DNA of 64,000 nucleotides from Leguminivora glycinivorella (Eukaryota > Arthropoda > Insecta > Lepidoptera > Tortricidae): positions 496,001-560,000 of the forward strand of contig NC_062996.1 in the NCBI RefSeq assembly GCF_023078275.1, read 5' to 3'. Below the pieces are notes generated by a model, which was not told the origin of the DNA, searched no databases, and was given only the letters and a program-made list of their open reading frames with translations. This document shows positions 11,001 to 26,200 of this stretch, piece after piece. The position numbers were made by a program, and so were the translations under genes. Position 1 is the first letter of the stretch. Each line of letters starts with the position of its first letter.

Positions 11001-14000
11001 CACTGCAATGTCACAGTTTCGTTTTCTTTCCACCCCTTATTTGCCAAGAGTGGCACTGAAGCTTGAGTAGTTTCATGTGCTCTGCCTACCCCTTTATGGG
11101 ATACAGGCGTGATTGTATGTATGTTGTATGTATGTGAAGGAAAACTATGTGTTCTTTCAGAAAAATGATGATTCTGTGCTACGAGGACGGTTCTCTGCGG
11201 GTGGTAGTGTCCACGGCCAACTTGTATATGGATGACTGGGAGAATAGGACACAAGGGTGAGTATTCTTTTTTTTTTTTGTTCATATTTGAATTTGTGGTT
11301 CAAGGTCTATATTTTTTTTTCTAACAGTTGGCTTCTACTTATGTTTGAGCTCGTGTAGGTGAACGCGTATTATGCTTGTATGATTGAAATATGACAGGTC
11401 GACTGTTCGCGGTTTTGACAGGCGGTAACTGTGAGGTAACTGAGAGGGGGTGGGCGGCACTTTCAGCGGGGAGCGGGAGTGGCCATACTGAACGATAGTA
11501 CTCTTTATTATACTGTGCCACGGGCCACGTGCAGTGGGTCCTAAGACTCGTTAGTATTCAAATACATGTTTGTAATAATGAAACAATAGTTGTTTACTTG
11601 AAATAAAAGTAATTTTAAGAATTTTCGATATATATTACATCTGTATTATAATATTTATTCCCCAGCCTCTGGTTCAGCCCCCGCTGCCCAGAATTACCCC
11701 CCGACGCGATGCCTCACGACGGAGACTCCCCCACACAGTTCAAGAAGTCCCTACTCAAGTACCTAGCTCAGTACAGGACTCCAATGTTGTCGAGATATGT
11801 AGCTAGGGTGCAGCGGTGTGACTTTACCCATATCAAGTAAGTTTTCATTTTTGAAATATCGTCACTACTTTTAAAAAATCTCGTATCTCGCGCTGTTCCT
11901 CAAAGTTAAAACGCAGTAAGTCTATATGCATTCTATACATACTTACTACAATTTTCTTTTCATTGACAGACGAAGATACAAGTTTTTTTAAAAGTAGTGA
12001 CGATATTTATAAAATTGACATTTGTGACATCACATCAATATTGTATTGCCCCGTGTGGTGACGGGTTAAGAATTTCACCACCCCCTTTCTTCCCGTGGGT
12101 GTCGTAGAAGTCGACTGTGGGATATGGGTTAAATTGTGGCGTAGGCGAGAGGCTGGCAACCTGTCACTGCAATGTCACAATTTAGATTTCTATCAACCCC
12201 TTTTTGCCAAGAGTGGCACTGAAACTTAGTATTTATAAAAAAAAAAAAAAAAAAATATCATTTATTTCAGACCTTGAGCCCATATTAAAATACAACACAT
12301 AACACAAATTAAACTACTAAAATTAAATTAAATTAGATTTGAAATGGATTTATGTGCTCTGCCTACCCCTTTATAGGATACAGGCGTGATTAATGTATGT
12401 TATATGTAATATTGTAAAAAAAACACAGATTTGATATATATCATATCATAGACCATGCAAAAGCATCTACTTAGCGTGTCAAACGCACTCAATAAAATCC
12501 ACTGTCCATCCAGCTTGCAGCTTTAGGGCGTCATTTTTAGGGTTCCGTAGTCAACTAGGAACCCTTATAGTTTCGCCATGTCTGTCCGTCCGTCCGTCCG
12601 TCCGTCCGCGGATAATCTCAGTAACCGTTAGCACTAGAAAGCTGAAATTTGGTACCAATATGTATATCAATCACGCCGACAAATTGCAAAAATAAAAAAT
12701 GGAAAAAAATGTTTTATTAGGGTACCCCCCTACATGTAAAGTGGGGGCTGATATTTTTTTTCATTCCAACCCCAACGTGTGATATATTGTTGGATAGGTA
12801 TATAAAAATGAATAAGGGTTTCCTCAGATCGTTTTTTGATAATATTAATATTTTCGGAAATAATCGCTCATAAAGGAAAAAAAGTGTGTCCCCCCTCTAA
12901 CTTTTGAACTTTTGAAAAATATGAAAAAAATCACAAAAGTAGAACTTTATAAACTAAATAAGACTTTCTAGGAAAATTGTTTTGAATTTGATAGGTTCAG
13001 TAGTTTTTGAGAAAAATACGGAAAACTACGGAACCCTACACTGAGCGTGGCCCGACACGATCTTGGCCGGTTTTTGTAAGTAGAAGTCAACGAAAATATA
13101 AGAAATTAATCTTTACGTGATATTTAATTGCAACACAAAAATGATAAAATCGTAACAGGGCCATAGACATCATACTATGCAATATACTCTATGATAGACA
13201 TTTTTCCTATCACAGGTAAGTAACAGCGTCAGTACCTACTGTAGTGTGATTTCAGTCATATCAAGTAAGTTTTTACATATGTACTTAAATCATTTTTTCT
13301 CAAACATGCAATGAAATATTGTCTTTACGTTCCTTAAAATGGGCTGGGAAGTATCGCTTTTTGGGCGCAACAACTCGAGAGGACTGTAAAGGGATTTCAT
13401 ATTATTTTTTAGGCCTAGGCCTGCAAAGTAACTTTTTTATAAAATATTGTCCTTTAGAGCATTTTTTATTTATTTCATTGTATGTTTGAGAAAAGCACTA
13501 TGACATATATGCCTCGGTGTGAAAACGGATTCCCGGCCTCGTATCCCTATCCGGCCTCGCTCGCACGCTCGCACGGCCGTATATACCCACTTGGCCGGAA
13601 ATCCTCCTTTTCCCGGCCTCTGATGTAATGTACTATTTTGTCGACAGCGTATTCCTAGTAGCGTCGGCCCCCGGCGGCCATTTCGACATGGAGTTCGGGA
13701 TGACGCGTGTGGGATCGCTGCTGCGGCAGCATTGCAGCATTCCTCGCAGCGAGCAGCAACGCTGGCCGCTGTTGGCCCAAGCCAGCAGCATCGGAAGTTA
13801 TGGGAAGGAACCCCGGGTATGATTTCTTGTCTTTTCTTTTTGTTTCTTACTAGCTTTTGCCCGCGGCTTCGCTCGCGTTAGAAAGAGACAAAATGTAGCC
13901 TATGTCACTCTCCATCCCTTCAACTATCTCCACCTAAAAAATCACGACAATTCGTCGCTCCGTTTTGCCGTGAAGAACGGACAAACAAACAGACACACAC

Positions 14001-14193
14001 ACTTTCCCATTTATAATATTAGTATGGATCTTACCGTATCTTTTCTTTTTTTCTTTTCTGTTCTGTTCTTTTATTTTATTTTTTCTTTTCTTTTCGTTTC
14101 GTTTCTTTTCTTTCCTTTTATTTTCTTTTCTGTTATTTCTTGTCGTCTTATCTTTTTAACCCCCTACGCAAAAACGAAGGGGTGTTGTCCGTT

Positions 14194-14224
<31 letters not shown>

Positions 14225-17200
14225 GTCTGTCTGTGGCATCGTAGCTCCCGAACGGATGAACCGATTTAGATTTAGTTTTTTTTTTCTGAAAGCTGAGTTA
14301 GTCGGGAGTGTTCTTAGCCATCTTTCATGAAAATCGGTCTACTATGTCGCGGTCGGAGGTTTTTTCAAAATTTTAATTTTGTGGTTAGGTTATGTTTTCT
14401 TTAGTTCATACTTAACATGATTTTGACTCTTGGAGACCCGATTACATCTCTAAGGATTAGAGATGGGCCGAATATTCGGTATTCGGCATATTCGGCAAGT
14501 TTTTCAATGTTCGTATTCGGCCGAATAATTCGGTTGCATTGCCGAATATTTACCGAATAAACAAAGTAAATAACTTATGAAGATCTTACGTATTCCACTG
14601 GATAATAAGCTCCTATTTTAGTAGCTTTTTAAGGAACTGCTAAAAAGAGAGAAACCTATGTCAAAATATAAATACAATTGTTTTGTAAAAAAGTTCAAAA
14701 ACCGTAGTTTAGAGTTGAGAAGAGCTCAGAGTTGTTTTAACTAAGTTTAAGTTATCCTCTAAATGATAAAAACATAGTTCTATTAACATATGTAACCATT
14801 ATCAATCATTTAATAATTTAAATTGACATCCCCTTTAAAAATATGGCGTAACCGAATATTCGGCCGAATGTTCGGTTCGGTAAGAGCTGAACCGAATATT
14901 CGTATTCGGCAAAGTCCATATTCGGCCCATCTCTACTAAGGATAATTATAATAATTAGGTATACATGTTATCTTTATTTGTGACATTTTGAGTCATTTAT
15001 ATCTCTAAAGTTTTTTAGTTTGTTGTTTGTATCTGTTTGTACTCTGCAAGTGTGATGAATCACTGATGAAAAACATTGTGTAGCTCGAAAAGCGGCCAAG
15101 TTAAAGTGGGACTGGGCTGGACATGTCTGCCGTATGCCGAATGACTTGTGGGCCAAGATAGCCACGGAGTGGGAGCCCCATGAGTCGAACAGAGGATCCG
15201 GCAGATCTCGCCGGCGATGGCGGGATAACTTGGACTCCTTTTTGACAGACTGGCCAGTTTTAGCTCAAGATCGAGAAGAATGGAGAAAGAAGGGGGAGGC
15301 CTTTGCCCAGCAGTGGGACACAATAGGCTCATAATAAATAATAATAATAAATAACTCGGGGCGTAAAAATATTCAACTTACGTCCCACGTTCCGCAATTT
15401 ACCATTTTTCATTCAAGTTTAATAGTTTAAATTATGGCGTAGGCGACAGACTGGCAACCTGTCACTAACAATGTCACAATTTGGATTCCTTTCAACCCCT
15501 TGTGCTCTGCCTACCCCTTTATGGGATACAGGCGTGATTGTATGTATGTATGTTTAAGAGTTTCATAGTCCGTTTTTGTTACAGTTATGGCTGACGGGTG
15601 ACTTTCTTCATCACTTTACGAAAATAAAGGAGCAGCCTCAAACGTTATCGCAACCTCCAGAGTTAAAACTGATATATCCTTCATTAGGTGAGTTCATTTG
15701 TAATAGCTTGCTTTAGTTAATTTTAGTTTTTGGACACTAACTTATACATCTGAGATTTTTATTATATTTTATTTTAAAATAGGTTTCTTACTTGAATGAC
15801 TGACAATTACCAAAGACATATGTAACTCCGTATAGACGGATAAAGTCTAAAAAACGTACCTCAAAGCCCCAGAGAAAAAGGTACGGTGGCCTAGATGGCG
15901 TTACACCTTTGGGGAACGCTCGGCTAGATGGCGCTAATATTAATATTTGACATTTTAACACATATCAAGCTATCAATATGGGCCAAATTGTCAAAAGTGA
16001 GGTTCAAAAGTTTTAAGCTTGTGTCGAGTATGCACTGTGATTACACATTTTACTTCGACAGTAACTCTCTATAATACTCGATCCTCTTTGATCGGATCGG
16101 AAAACACCGTGGTCATAAATATGTATATTTCAGAAAATGTTAAGCAGTCCCACGATGGTCTCCTTGGAGGCGGTTGCTTGCCGTACGCTGCAGAAGCACA
16201 TTTCAAACAGCCCTGGCTCAACAGTTTTCTTTAGTAAGTAAAATGGTTTAAGCTTTTATCGTTGACTGTACATCTTTACACAGACAACTAATACTCATGG
16301 GAATCATTCTAAGGCACTGGTCCCACTGCGAGCTAGTAAGCTATGAGCTATCGGCTATATAAACGAACAAAAGATAAGCACTCCCGTGCAAATAAAAGAG
16401 ACGCGATGTTTATAGTTACTCGCCCAGCGGTGATAAAAAACCTTTCAGATTTACATTTTCAATTTCAACACCCTTGCGGGTGTTTATTGTACCTGTATTT
16501 TTTTTAACAAAATAACAATGAAATTACCTGCTACCGGCGAAATGGTTAAAATCGGTTCACGCAATAAACAATTATTCCATAAAAATCATCTTCCATACTA
16601 GCTCGCGCGCATTAGTCTGCTCAATTTGCCGATAGATGTCGCTGTACGTTGAACGCTCATTTCCTACATCGCGTTTTCCCTGATATAATGAGGTCGGTTC
16701 AGGAGCGTCCTTGCGACTGCGACATGTCGTAAGTCGTAAACTATTGAAGTCGAATAGTCTTGATTTTATTTGGACGTTGTCTAACAAAAAATCTATATTA
16801 TATGTGGTCATGGTTCGTTAATATTTCTTGTATGTGGGTAGCTTTTGCACATTGTAATTTTTCCTCAGTCACCCGTTGACCACGAACGCTGTAAAGAGTT
16901 CGAAACGTCGGGATGAATTTTAAATTCATTATACGCGATTTAATCTTTTCCATAGTTTTATTTCATGAGTAACTATCGCGGTAACCGAAGACAATATTAC
17001 GTTGTCTAACAATAATTGTATATTAAAATATTACTTGTGTGGGAAATTGAGTCTTGAGGGATTTAGTCAAATCTGTAGAGTTCTATGAATAACATTTTGA
17101 TGATTCAACTATTGAAAGTTTGTACGGAACCCTCGGTGAGCGAGTCCGACTCGCACTTGACCGATTTTTTATTATTATTACAAGCTTTTATTTAACTTTC

Positions 17201-20200
17201 CTTGTTATTAGTATGTTAGTTTGGGTCAAAACGTAGAAGCTTTGACCCACTTCCCGGTTTCCGATTGAGCTGAAATGTTGCACACATATGTAAATCACGT
17301 GACAATGCAATATTATGGTATCATGGAGCTGATCTGATGATGGAGCAGAAAGGTGGCCATAGGAACTCTGTTATGAAACGTCGTATCCCCATCGAGTAAG
17401 GGGTTTATAGAAACGTCTCGGAGACCAGTAGATGACTGTTGAAAGAAAGGTACAGTCGGCGATAAAAGCTAGTGCCAAAAATGAAATTTTTGCAAAAACA
17501 ACTTATTTAACTTGTGTTAATTAGAATTGATTTAGCAGCGCCATCTCTCGAGCTGTGTTGAAACCAACCTGAGTTTGGTTCACATGGGGGGCGAGAACCA
17601 TACCGTTCTACCCTAGGGATGGTCAGAGGGCGCTACGAGTCCTTGTATAGATTACTCATATGAGAGATAATTTCGACCTCAGCAGCTGTGACCTGGGTGG
17701 CCGAGCGGAAATAGGCATCTGCCGCGATTGCAGGGTACGCTGGTTCGATTCCAGCCTCAGGCACTGGAGGCCTTGGTCACTTTTTAGGGTTCCGTAGTCA
17801 ACTAGGAACCCTTATAGTTTCGCCATGTCTGTCTGTCCGTCCGTCCGTCCGTCCGTCCGTCCGTCCGTCCGTCCGTCCGCGGATAATCTCAATAACCGTT
17901 AGCACTAGAAAGATGAAATTTGGTACGAATATGTATATCAATCACGCCAACAAAGTGCAAAAATAAAAAATGGAAAAAAATGTTTTATTAGGGTACCCCC
18001 CCTACATGTAAAGTGGGGGCTGATATTTTTTTTCATTTCAACCCCAACGTGTGATATATTTTTGGATAGGTATTTAAAAATGAATAAGGGTTTTCTAAGA
18101 TCGTTTTTTATAATACTAATATTTTCGGAAATAATCGCTCCTAAAGGAAAAAAAAGTGCGTCCCCCCCCCTCTAACTTTTGAACCATTAGTTTAAAAAAT
18201 ATGAAAAAAATCACAAAAGTAGAACTTTATAAAGACTTTCTAGGAAAATTATTTTGAACTTGATAAGTTCAGTAGTTTTTGAGAAAAATACGGAAAACTA
18301 CGGAACCCTACACTGAGCGTGGCCCGACACGCTCTTGGCCGGTTTTTTCTTTCATATGTGTAATTTATTTCGGTTTTAACTTATTTAAATTCCCAAACTG
18401 ATTTCTCTAAAACCTTTTGTGTTCTGCAGTCAATGGAAAGCAAAATCGTCTCACCGGGACAAAGCGATGCCTCACATAAAATCCTACACAAGGACTTCAC
18501 CGGATAACAAGAAATCTGCTTACTACTTGCTGACCTCAGGTTCGTTTTACTATATCGTAAGGAATCCATAATTGACGACCGGTCTGGCTCAGTCGGTAGT
18601 GACCCTGCCTGCTGCGCCGCGGTCCTGGGTTCGAATCCCGGTATGGGCATTTATTTGTGTGATGAACACAGATATTTGTTCCTGAGTCATGGATGTTTTC
18701 TATGTATATAAGTATTTATATATATGTCGGAAACTGGACCGGGGAGGGTCCATTAGATTCGTTATTCATCTTCGTACGGGCGGGTTATTCTCGGGCAGTT
18801 AACTAGTTAATCAAACACAGCTTTTCAACACATCCTTATGTTTACTTTGTTCGCACAATAAGAAACAACAAGAACTATAAACCAAACGTTAGAAACTTAA
18901 TAACATCACACCGTATTACAGAAAATAACAATTTAGTGGCCGACAGGATCGGCCCACCGATTTTTCAGCAAAAACCATCTGTCTAACCGTTTTCTGTTTT
19001 TATTCTTCTGTTTTGAAAATACCAAGGCAGAACTGCTTTACCGGCTGACCGAGCCTGTCCAGGTACCTATCTCAGAGGTACCCTGGCACACTAAGAGATG
19101 GCACTAAAGAACTTATCACAGCTGCTGTACGACGTCAGCTTAGCTTTCTAAAAATAACAAACACATGATACAACATAGTATTCATCAAGGGCGCTAGATG
19201 GCCTAAAAATAATAACTAACTAAACATTTCCATAATCCAACAATAAACTTAGTGAAGTATTGCGTTCTCTGAGAACTTAGTGTGATACAAGGGCGCTAGA
19301 TGGCCTAAAAATAATAAATTAACTAAACATTTCTCATTTTCAACAGTAAATTAGATGAAATATTCCATTCTCCGACATATATATTATATATATCGTTGTG
19401 TGAGTACCCACAACACAAGCCTTCTTGAGCTTACCGTGGGCCTCAGTCAATCTGTGTAAGAATGTCCTATAATATTTATTTATATCCATATTAATCCATA
19501 CTAATATTCAGAGGCGGCTCGTGGCTATAATATGTGGGTGTTCACTCAAACTCTTATTGTGAGCACCAAGATCCTACATGTATGTACCTAGTATGACGGT
19601 AGGACGGTACTCCTGTGTGGATTTTCGATATGCTGAATCTAAGGCCTTGCATATTTCCTGACGACCGATCATTGAGACGGGTTTCGGTCCATGCACACTC
19701 ACCACCTCCGTCGTCCGCGCCACTTCCAAATAAAAGAAATGGAAAACCAAACAGTTTTCACTTTTGTCACATTCACATAACCACTGGACTTTTAATTCTA
19801 ATCGGGTTGCTAAAGTTTTTTCACACACTTTTATGTCACGTTGCATCCATCCATTCTCACACACTGAAATTATTTACACTTACCCTTAATTAAAACAATT
19901 TAATTATGCGGTTTCAAATTAAGTCTAAATCGTATTTCCTGCGGGTGCCGTACAACTTGTTTACAAAATAGCGCGCGAAATAAGTACGCGGATGACCGCG
20001 AAGCGCATCGCGCCTGCGCGCTGCAACAAGATGGTAATCAAGGACAAACGCACAGACCTATACCGAGATAGAAGGAACAAGCTCGGCGGTTGACAAGACC
20101 AACCGTGTAACATTTTGCATGGACACTTGACGTCACGAATATGAGTTGACTCGACAGTTTGAATAGCTAATTTTTACATCGCTCGTAATCTAAGAACAAA

Positions 20201-23200
20201 TTAAATTATTTTTATTACACGCATTGCTAAGACACTTATTTCATGTTTATATAGATATCGCTCGTTTTGAATGCACGCCAAGTCGAGGTCGTTAAATTAA
20301 GGCTGCAATGAACAAAAGAGCAACAACGCAGACTGTCGTTTGCGGCGAGGAAAGAGGTCGTTGAGTCTTCTTTTTGCCACGCGAAGTACTAAATAGGATA
20401 CTTCTTCCTTCTATTTTGATATAGTTCTGTGGTCGGTGCGGCGCTCCCGCTTTACCTAATATTTCATAGATAATCGTCTGTCTCACGCGCGGAGCTGTGT
20501 CTAAGCTTCTCTTTCACTCTCACTGAATTTTCTATCGATGAATGCACTGAATCTTTTTCCATAGGAGCGCAATCGAAAGCGCTCCGTTGAGCGCGGTGCG
20601 TATGAAATTGTAGGAAGGGAGTTGGCGGAGTAATAGTCAGATTAATGAACTGTTAAGAAATACAAGTAATTGTTTAATTGAGCTTAACTTTTTTGCGATA
20701 CTTTTTTAAAATAATAATACATTAATTAGAGGTATCATAACAGATGTATTACTATAATTTACTTGTGATAATTTCTGGGAGTGCACCGCACAAGCGCACT
20801 TTAGGGCGAGCCGCTACTGCTAATATTATAAATGGGAAAGTGTGTGTCCGTTTGTTTGTCCATCTTTCACGGCAAAACGGAGCGACGAATAGACGTGATT
20901 TTTTAAGTGGAGATAGTTGAAGGCATGGAAAGTTGCATAAGCTATATTTTGTCTCTTTCTAACGCGAGCGAAGCCGCGGGAAAAAGCTAGTATTATAAAT
21001 GAGAAAGTGTGCGTGTCTGTTTGTTTGTCCGTCTTTCATGATATCACGTCAATACACATTTTGAAAAAAAAAAAAATTGTAGGCATCAACAGTGTAGTTA
21101 TGATAGTATTTAATAGGTGGCGCTAAAAATCGAGGCACGATTCTTAGTTTGAATAATTATGAAAATTATAGAGAGTTAAGCCCCATTTAGATGGTACGAG
21201 TTTCTCGCCCGTTTTGGTCGAGAAACTCGTATGACATTATCGTATGCGATAATCGCCTGGCGATTATCGTACGAAAACGTTTACACTAGTAGCCTAGGAA
21301 CCATCCGGTCTTGCTACTACTGGGAAAATAACTTAATTCTATAACAGTACTTTTTATGTCACCAAAAATTAAGTTTGGTATTTTGAAATAGTTTTTTTAG
21401 TTAAGCCACCAAAATTTGTGACAAAAAACGTATAATAGAATAAAAAAAATATTATTTTAATTCACTAAAAATCAGGCGAAAATGGAATCAGGACTTTTGT
21501 TTTAAATTCGACTACTTTAATTTATGACCTTTATAACACATTAAGAAACCACCTATTTTTATGAATGATACTTCGTAGTAGCAAAAAGCGGACTAATTAA
21601 ATCAGTTATGACACAAGCAATAAAAGGACAAGTGAAGTTATGGTTGTTTTGTATATACATTATGTGTTGAAACACTATGAAAACTGAAACCACCCCAAAA
21701 ACAAGACGGATGTTCAATATTTTACTAGCTCGGAATAACATTCACGGCAAAAATTACATAAGCAAAAAAATTGGAACAGACTTTTCGTTAGGATCATAAT
21801 AAAGAAGAATAAAAATTAATCCACCTTTAAATGCTCGCCAAGAAGCGCTAAAACCACATACTGAAATAAGTATTTTCATATTCTTCTTACCTACAAAAAC
21901 TCTCTACCATTGACGATGTAATTTCCTGCATTATTTCAAAAGTGACTCATGTGTTCAACCGCATTTTCATTACATCATGGTATAATAATATATTTCGTCG
22001 CCATTACTATTGCTTAAATAGCTCAGGTTGTACTAGCGTAACGTAAAATGACGGACGGTCCTGATGTCGTGGGTTCGATCCCCGGCAGTCGAAATGAACT
22101 TTTTTTGGTTTTTATTTTTATTTTATTTTTCTTTTACCGCCTTTTTACCCCCTTTATTTAAAATATTGTTTTTTTTGTTGTATATAACATTTTATTTACA
22201 CGCTGTGAGTAATTTAGGTCCAGTCAAGATATTTAATTCCCTAGCCATTTTAAAATGTTATTAGACACATGTAATGCAATAAGGTCGAAAACTGTATTTC
22301 AGTATTAGTATTGATTGAAGGTAACCTAAGGTTCAACATCGTTCCTCCCCGCAACCGCAATACTCTGTCTTAGCTAACCATCGCTAGACGTTATGCCCTT
22401 GTAATAAGGATTACAAATGTACAGTGACAGTTGTCCGGTATGACCACAGATCAATACAACAAGATGGCCCTTACAGGGCGACTCGCGGTCACCAAGCATA
22501 CGACAAATCAGGTTTATAAAAGTTTGAACGCGTGCGACACCGATCAGTAGCGCCCAAGTATACGACCCGCTAACAGTGTCCGTGTCCGCTCGGGAAAAAA
22601 TCTTAAATAATCAATTTTGGTTGCAAACAATGGTCTCTTACAGCATAAAGTGGTGTGGCAAGTCTTCTAACACTTCTACATGTAAAAAAGATGGAACAAC
22701 ATTCCACAGTTAAGTCAAATTAATTATTTTGTTGAATATTGTTTATTGTCCGCGGAGTTCATTTATACTGGTCAATATGGTTGTGCTGAGCGGCGCCGAG
22801 GCGCGTCCATCCCTCTTTACCGAGTTAACAATGTGATATGCTATCCCTTTCACGTAAACGACTAGGCATGGGGCCATGTTAGTTTATGTCTGTTGCGGGA
22901 ACTTCGTACTGCCGTTCGTACCATGTGCTATCATTTTATGAAATATAAAAGAAAGCAGATTTGTAATAGTGAATAATTATCTAGAATCTGTAGAGTCTGT
23001 AGTGGTATTTAGTTCATTGATTAGTTTAGAATATTTAGTTGGTTATTTAACTTAGTAAACGTAAGTAAAAATGCACAGTTTAGTTATTAGTTACTAGAAT
23101 GATTTTTATTGAGATGCTATCACAATTATCATCCTCCTTGCGTTATACCGGCATCGGCATTCGCCACGGCTCATGGGAGCCTGGGGTCCGCTTTGGAAAC

Positions 23201-26200
23201 TACTACCAAGATTTGGCGTAGGCACTAGTTTTATGAAAGCGACTGCCATCTGACCTTCTAACCCGAAGGGTAACTAGGCCTTATTATAATTTAATTATAA
23301 TATTATAATTTGTTGCAAAACAAATTCACCACAGTACTGGTACCGGTACCATTGTCTATAATAGACATGTCCCATTCCCATCCCTACTGCTAATCATAAA
23401 GGCGCGCCATTATTTGAAACGACCAATGGCAGCACCGTGCGCGCCCGCCTCACCCCGCAAGGATTGGTGATTTGCGTCTCGAACAATATCGCTTGCATTT
23501 GGCTTCTAGTGGGGTGTTCTGTGGGTATGACTCATAGATTTATATATTATTAAGCTAGATTGAGTTGTTAGGCCAAAAAGTGTGTCCACGTGAGAGGGTA
23601 AAGTTGGGGCTGGTGTCCCTCTCGCACTTATTGCCACTGTCAAAATTATTTGAATGACGTCATCACTGTCATTATTTGGGGATACCAGTCAATATTCAAA
23701 GTTACTACCAAATCTACTAATACCGAATTAAAGGTTTTTTTTAATTGCGCAAATCTTTGGTTTTATGGCTTCATAATAATGACTTACCAATTCGCTACAA
23801 GGTATTAATATCCTTGCCTCGATATAATACAAAAATCATTTAAGAAGTTTATTAACTTAGTTATCATACAGGTAAAAACACTACTACTATAGTAATCTCT
23901 TTAACACTGGTCACACGTGCGAGAGGGACACCAGCCTCAACTTTGACCCTCTCATGTGGATACACTTTTACTATCCTAATAAGAACGTTTTTCTGCACCG
24001 GTGATAAAGTTCAATTTATTATGGCAAAAAAAGTGTGAGCTCAGTCCCTATTGAAAGTCCATGGTATGACTCAATGAAAAATTGGCTAAATAGTAATCGG
24101 AAAACAAGCAAAAAGGGTAGAATATATTTCTATAAGTTATTTCGTTGGATTACATTACAAAATGAATGTATAATACATTATAATACTCGTTGTAATTGTA
24201 TAGATTTAAATAAATAATTTTATTAGTTCAAATTAATGACCGTCAAGGAACAAAAACTAATTGAGTCGCTATTAGACCGTTTTCACATTATCCGATCCGA
24301 TAACGGATGTCGGAAGGATATCAATAGATGAATCCAAGATTCCACCTGTAATGTATGGGATATCGGTCCGACATCCGATATCGGATCGGATAATGCGAAA
24401 ACGCACTTAGGTCTACATTTTACACTTTTGAAAACCAAGATTAATTAGAGTCAGTTGTATGGTCGGTATGTAGTGTAAATAAAAAGTCGAAAAGTAGTAG
24501 GTTCTTTCTATACTTTTTGCTATGTATTTTATATTTCAATAGGCAGGCTTCTGTACCCATATTACAGTACTTTCAATATGTGCTATCCTATAATTAAATT
24601 TGGACACTCGCGTAGACACTTCTAATATTATTTGAATGGCAATAATGGCATTACCAACATTAAATCTCCTTTTGAAAATAAATTTCAAAGAATATCCCAC
24701 TATCAGATCAGAGCCACTGGTATTTAATTTAAAACAAATGCCTATAATAAATAAATCCGATTAACCTTTGGGTTGTCTGCTGTCGAATTTAATTATTTTC
24801 ATAGAAAATATTTTAATTTGTATCTTTCCAGCTCGAGATTCTTGGAAGCCCTGTAAATTTTTCTTTGTGACAACAAGATATGACATGTCAGGAAATTTAC
24901 ACATACATACATTACATACATTTATTGTAATAAACGTAGTACAAGTGACCAAGATAAAGATGATACAGTAGGGTATTTTTAAAGTTTATGTAATGAAGAA
25001 GTAAAATTGCGGCCTTTTTTAGGTAATTCTATTTATGGAATAAATTGGAAATATCTAATACCTACATACTTATTATATACTGGTAGCGGCTCCATTCGTT
25101 CAATATTCGTTCGCAATTCATTTTGACATTTAAGTCATTTGAGCATATTATGACAAAAGGTATTTTAATAAAGAGTTTTTAGTGTGTCGCAGTTCCATTT
25201 TCAATTTTGATACTTAGGTCTTTATACACTAAGTTGGTTATGGCATGAACGATTTTTTTCCTAAGCAGATAAGAAGTTAACGTTATTAGCATCAACAAGA
25301 ATGTTATAAATGCAATTTAGACCCAGATTTTTAAAACATTTTTGTTATGAATTGTGCGTCCTTGTCAAATGTCATTGCAGTAGCTTGTACTTATCAACTT
25401 ATAATATAAATAAAACATAAAAAAAATGAATTAAAAAAGCTGTAATATGTATATAATGGAGATTTGAACCCGTGACCTGTGGCTTGTAAGTCTAACGATA
25501 ATCGCCGGGGCTATACCTGGCCGTGACTTATGGCATAGACTAAACTAAATAAAGGAAGACGTGTAACTCAGTACATCGTTTTATATGTTTGACTCGTAAA
25601 ACAATAGATGGCATTACTATACTCTCGCGACAAATGGTATTGTTCAATTCACGAAATAATTTCATTTAAATGACCTAAGTCGTATTATTTCAAAATTTGG
25701 AACATGATCGTACAACATTATCACTATATAACACCGAAATTAACAAAAACAATTAAGTCATTTTTTACCAATCGGGTACTTGAATCAGATTCAATTCATG
25801 GGAAGTGTTTTGTACGTTTGATGACTAATAGCAAACATTATAATCCGGTAGATGGCGCGTATGCAAGATGCACAACACTGCATGCTAAACAAAGTTGGCA
25901 TATTGAAGATAAGTTTTAAATTCAATTTATTTATTGTTCGAATGTGAGTAGTTAAAATCGCTGTCAATAGAAATTGCCAACAATGTAAACAAACCATTAT
26001 ACAAAATATCAATATTTTAGCACAATTTTATTATTTCAAAGGTTGGATTTAGCCAGTATCTGATGAGTTAGAATGAAAATTAAAGACATTTTGACAACGT
26101 ACAAGGTTTGTTTACATTGTTCACAAATTCTATTGACGGCGACTTTATAAATGATGAATTGATGATAGGGTTAGTATTTTGTAACATCACAATCTGCCAG

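Noticed and set aside
24035..24217. 60-codon frame in large element copy A
   Set aside because: The matching stretch of copy B (about 59600-59430, minus) is frameshifted; no sign of selection.
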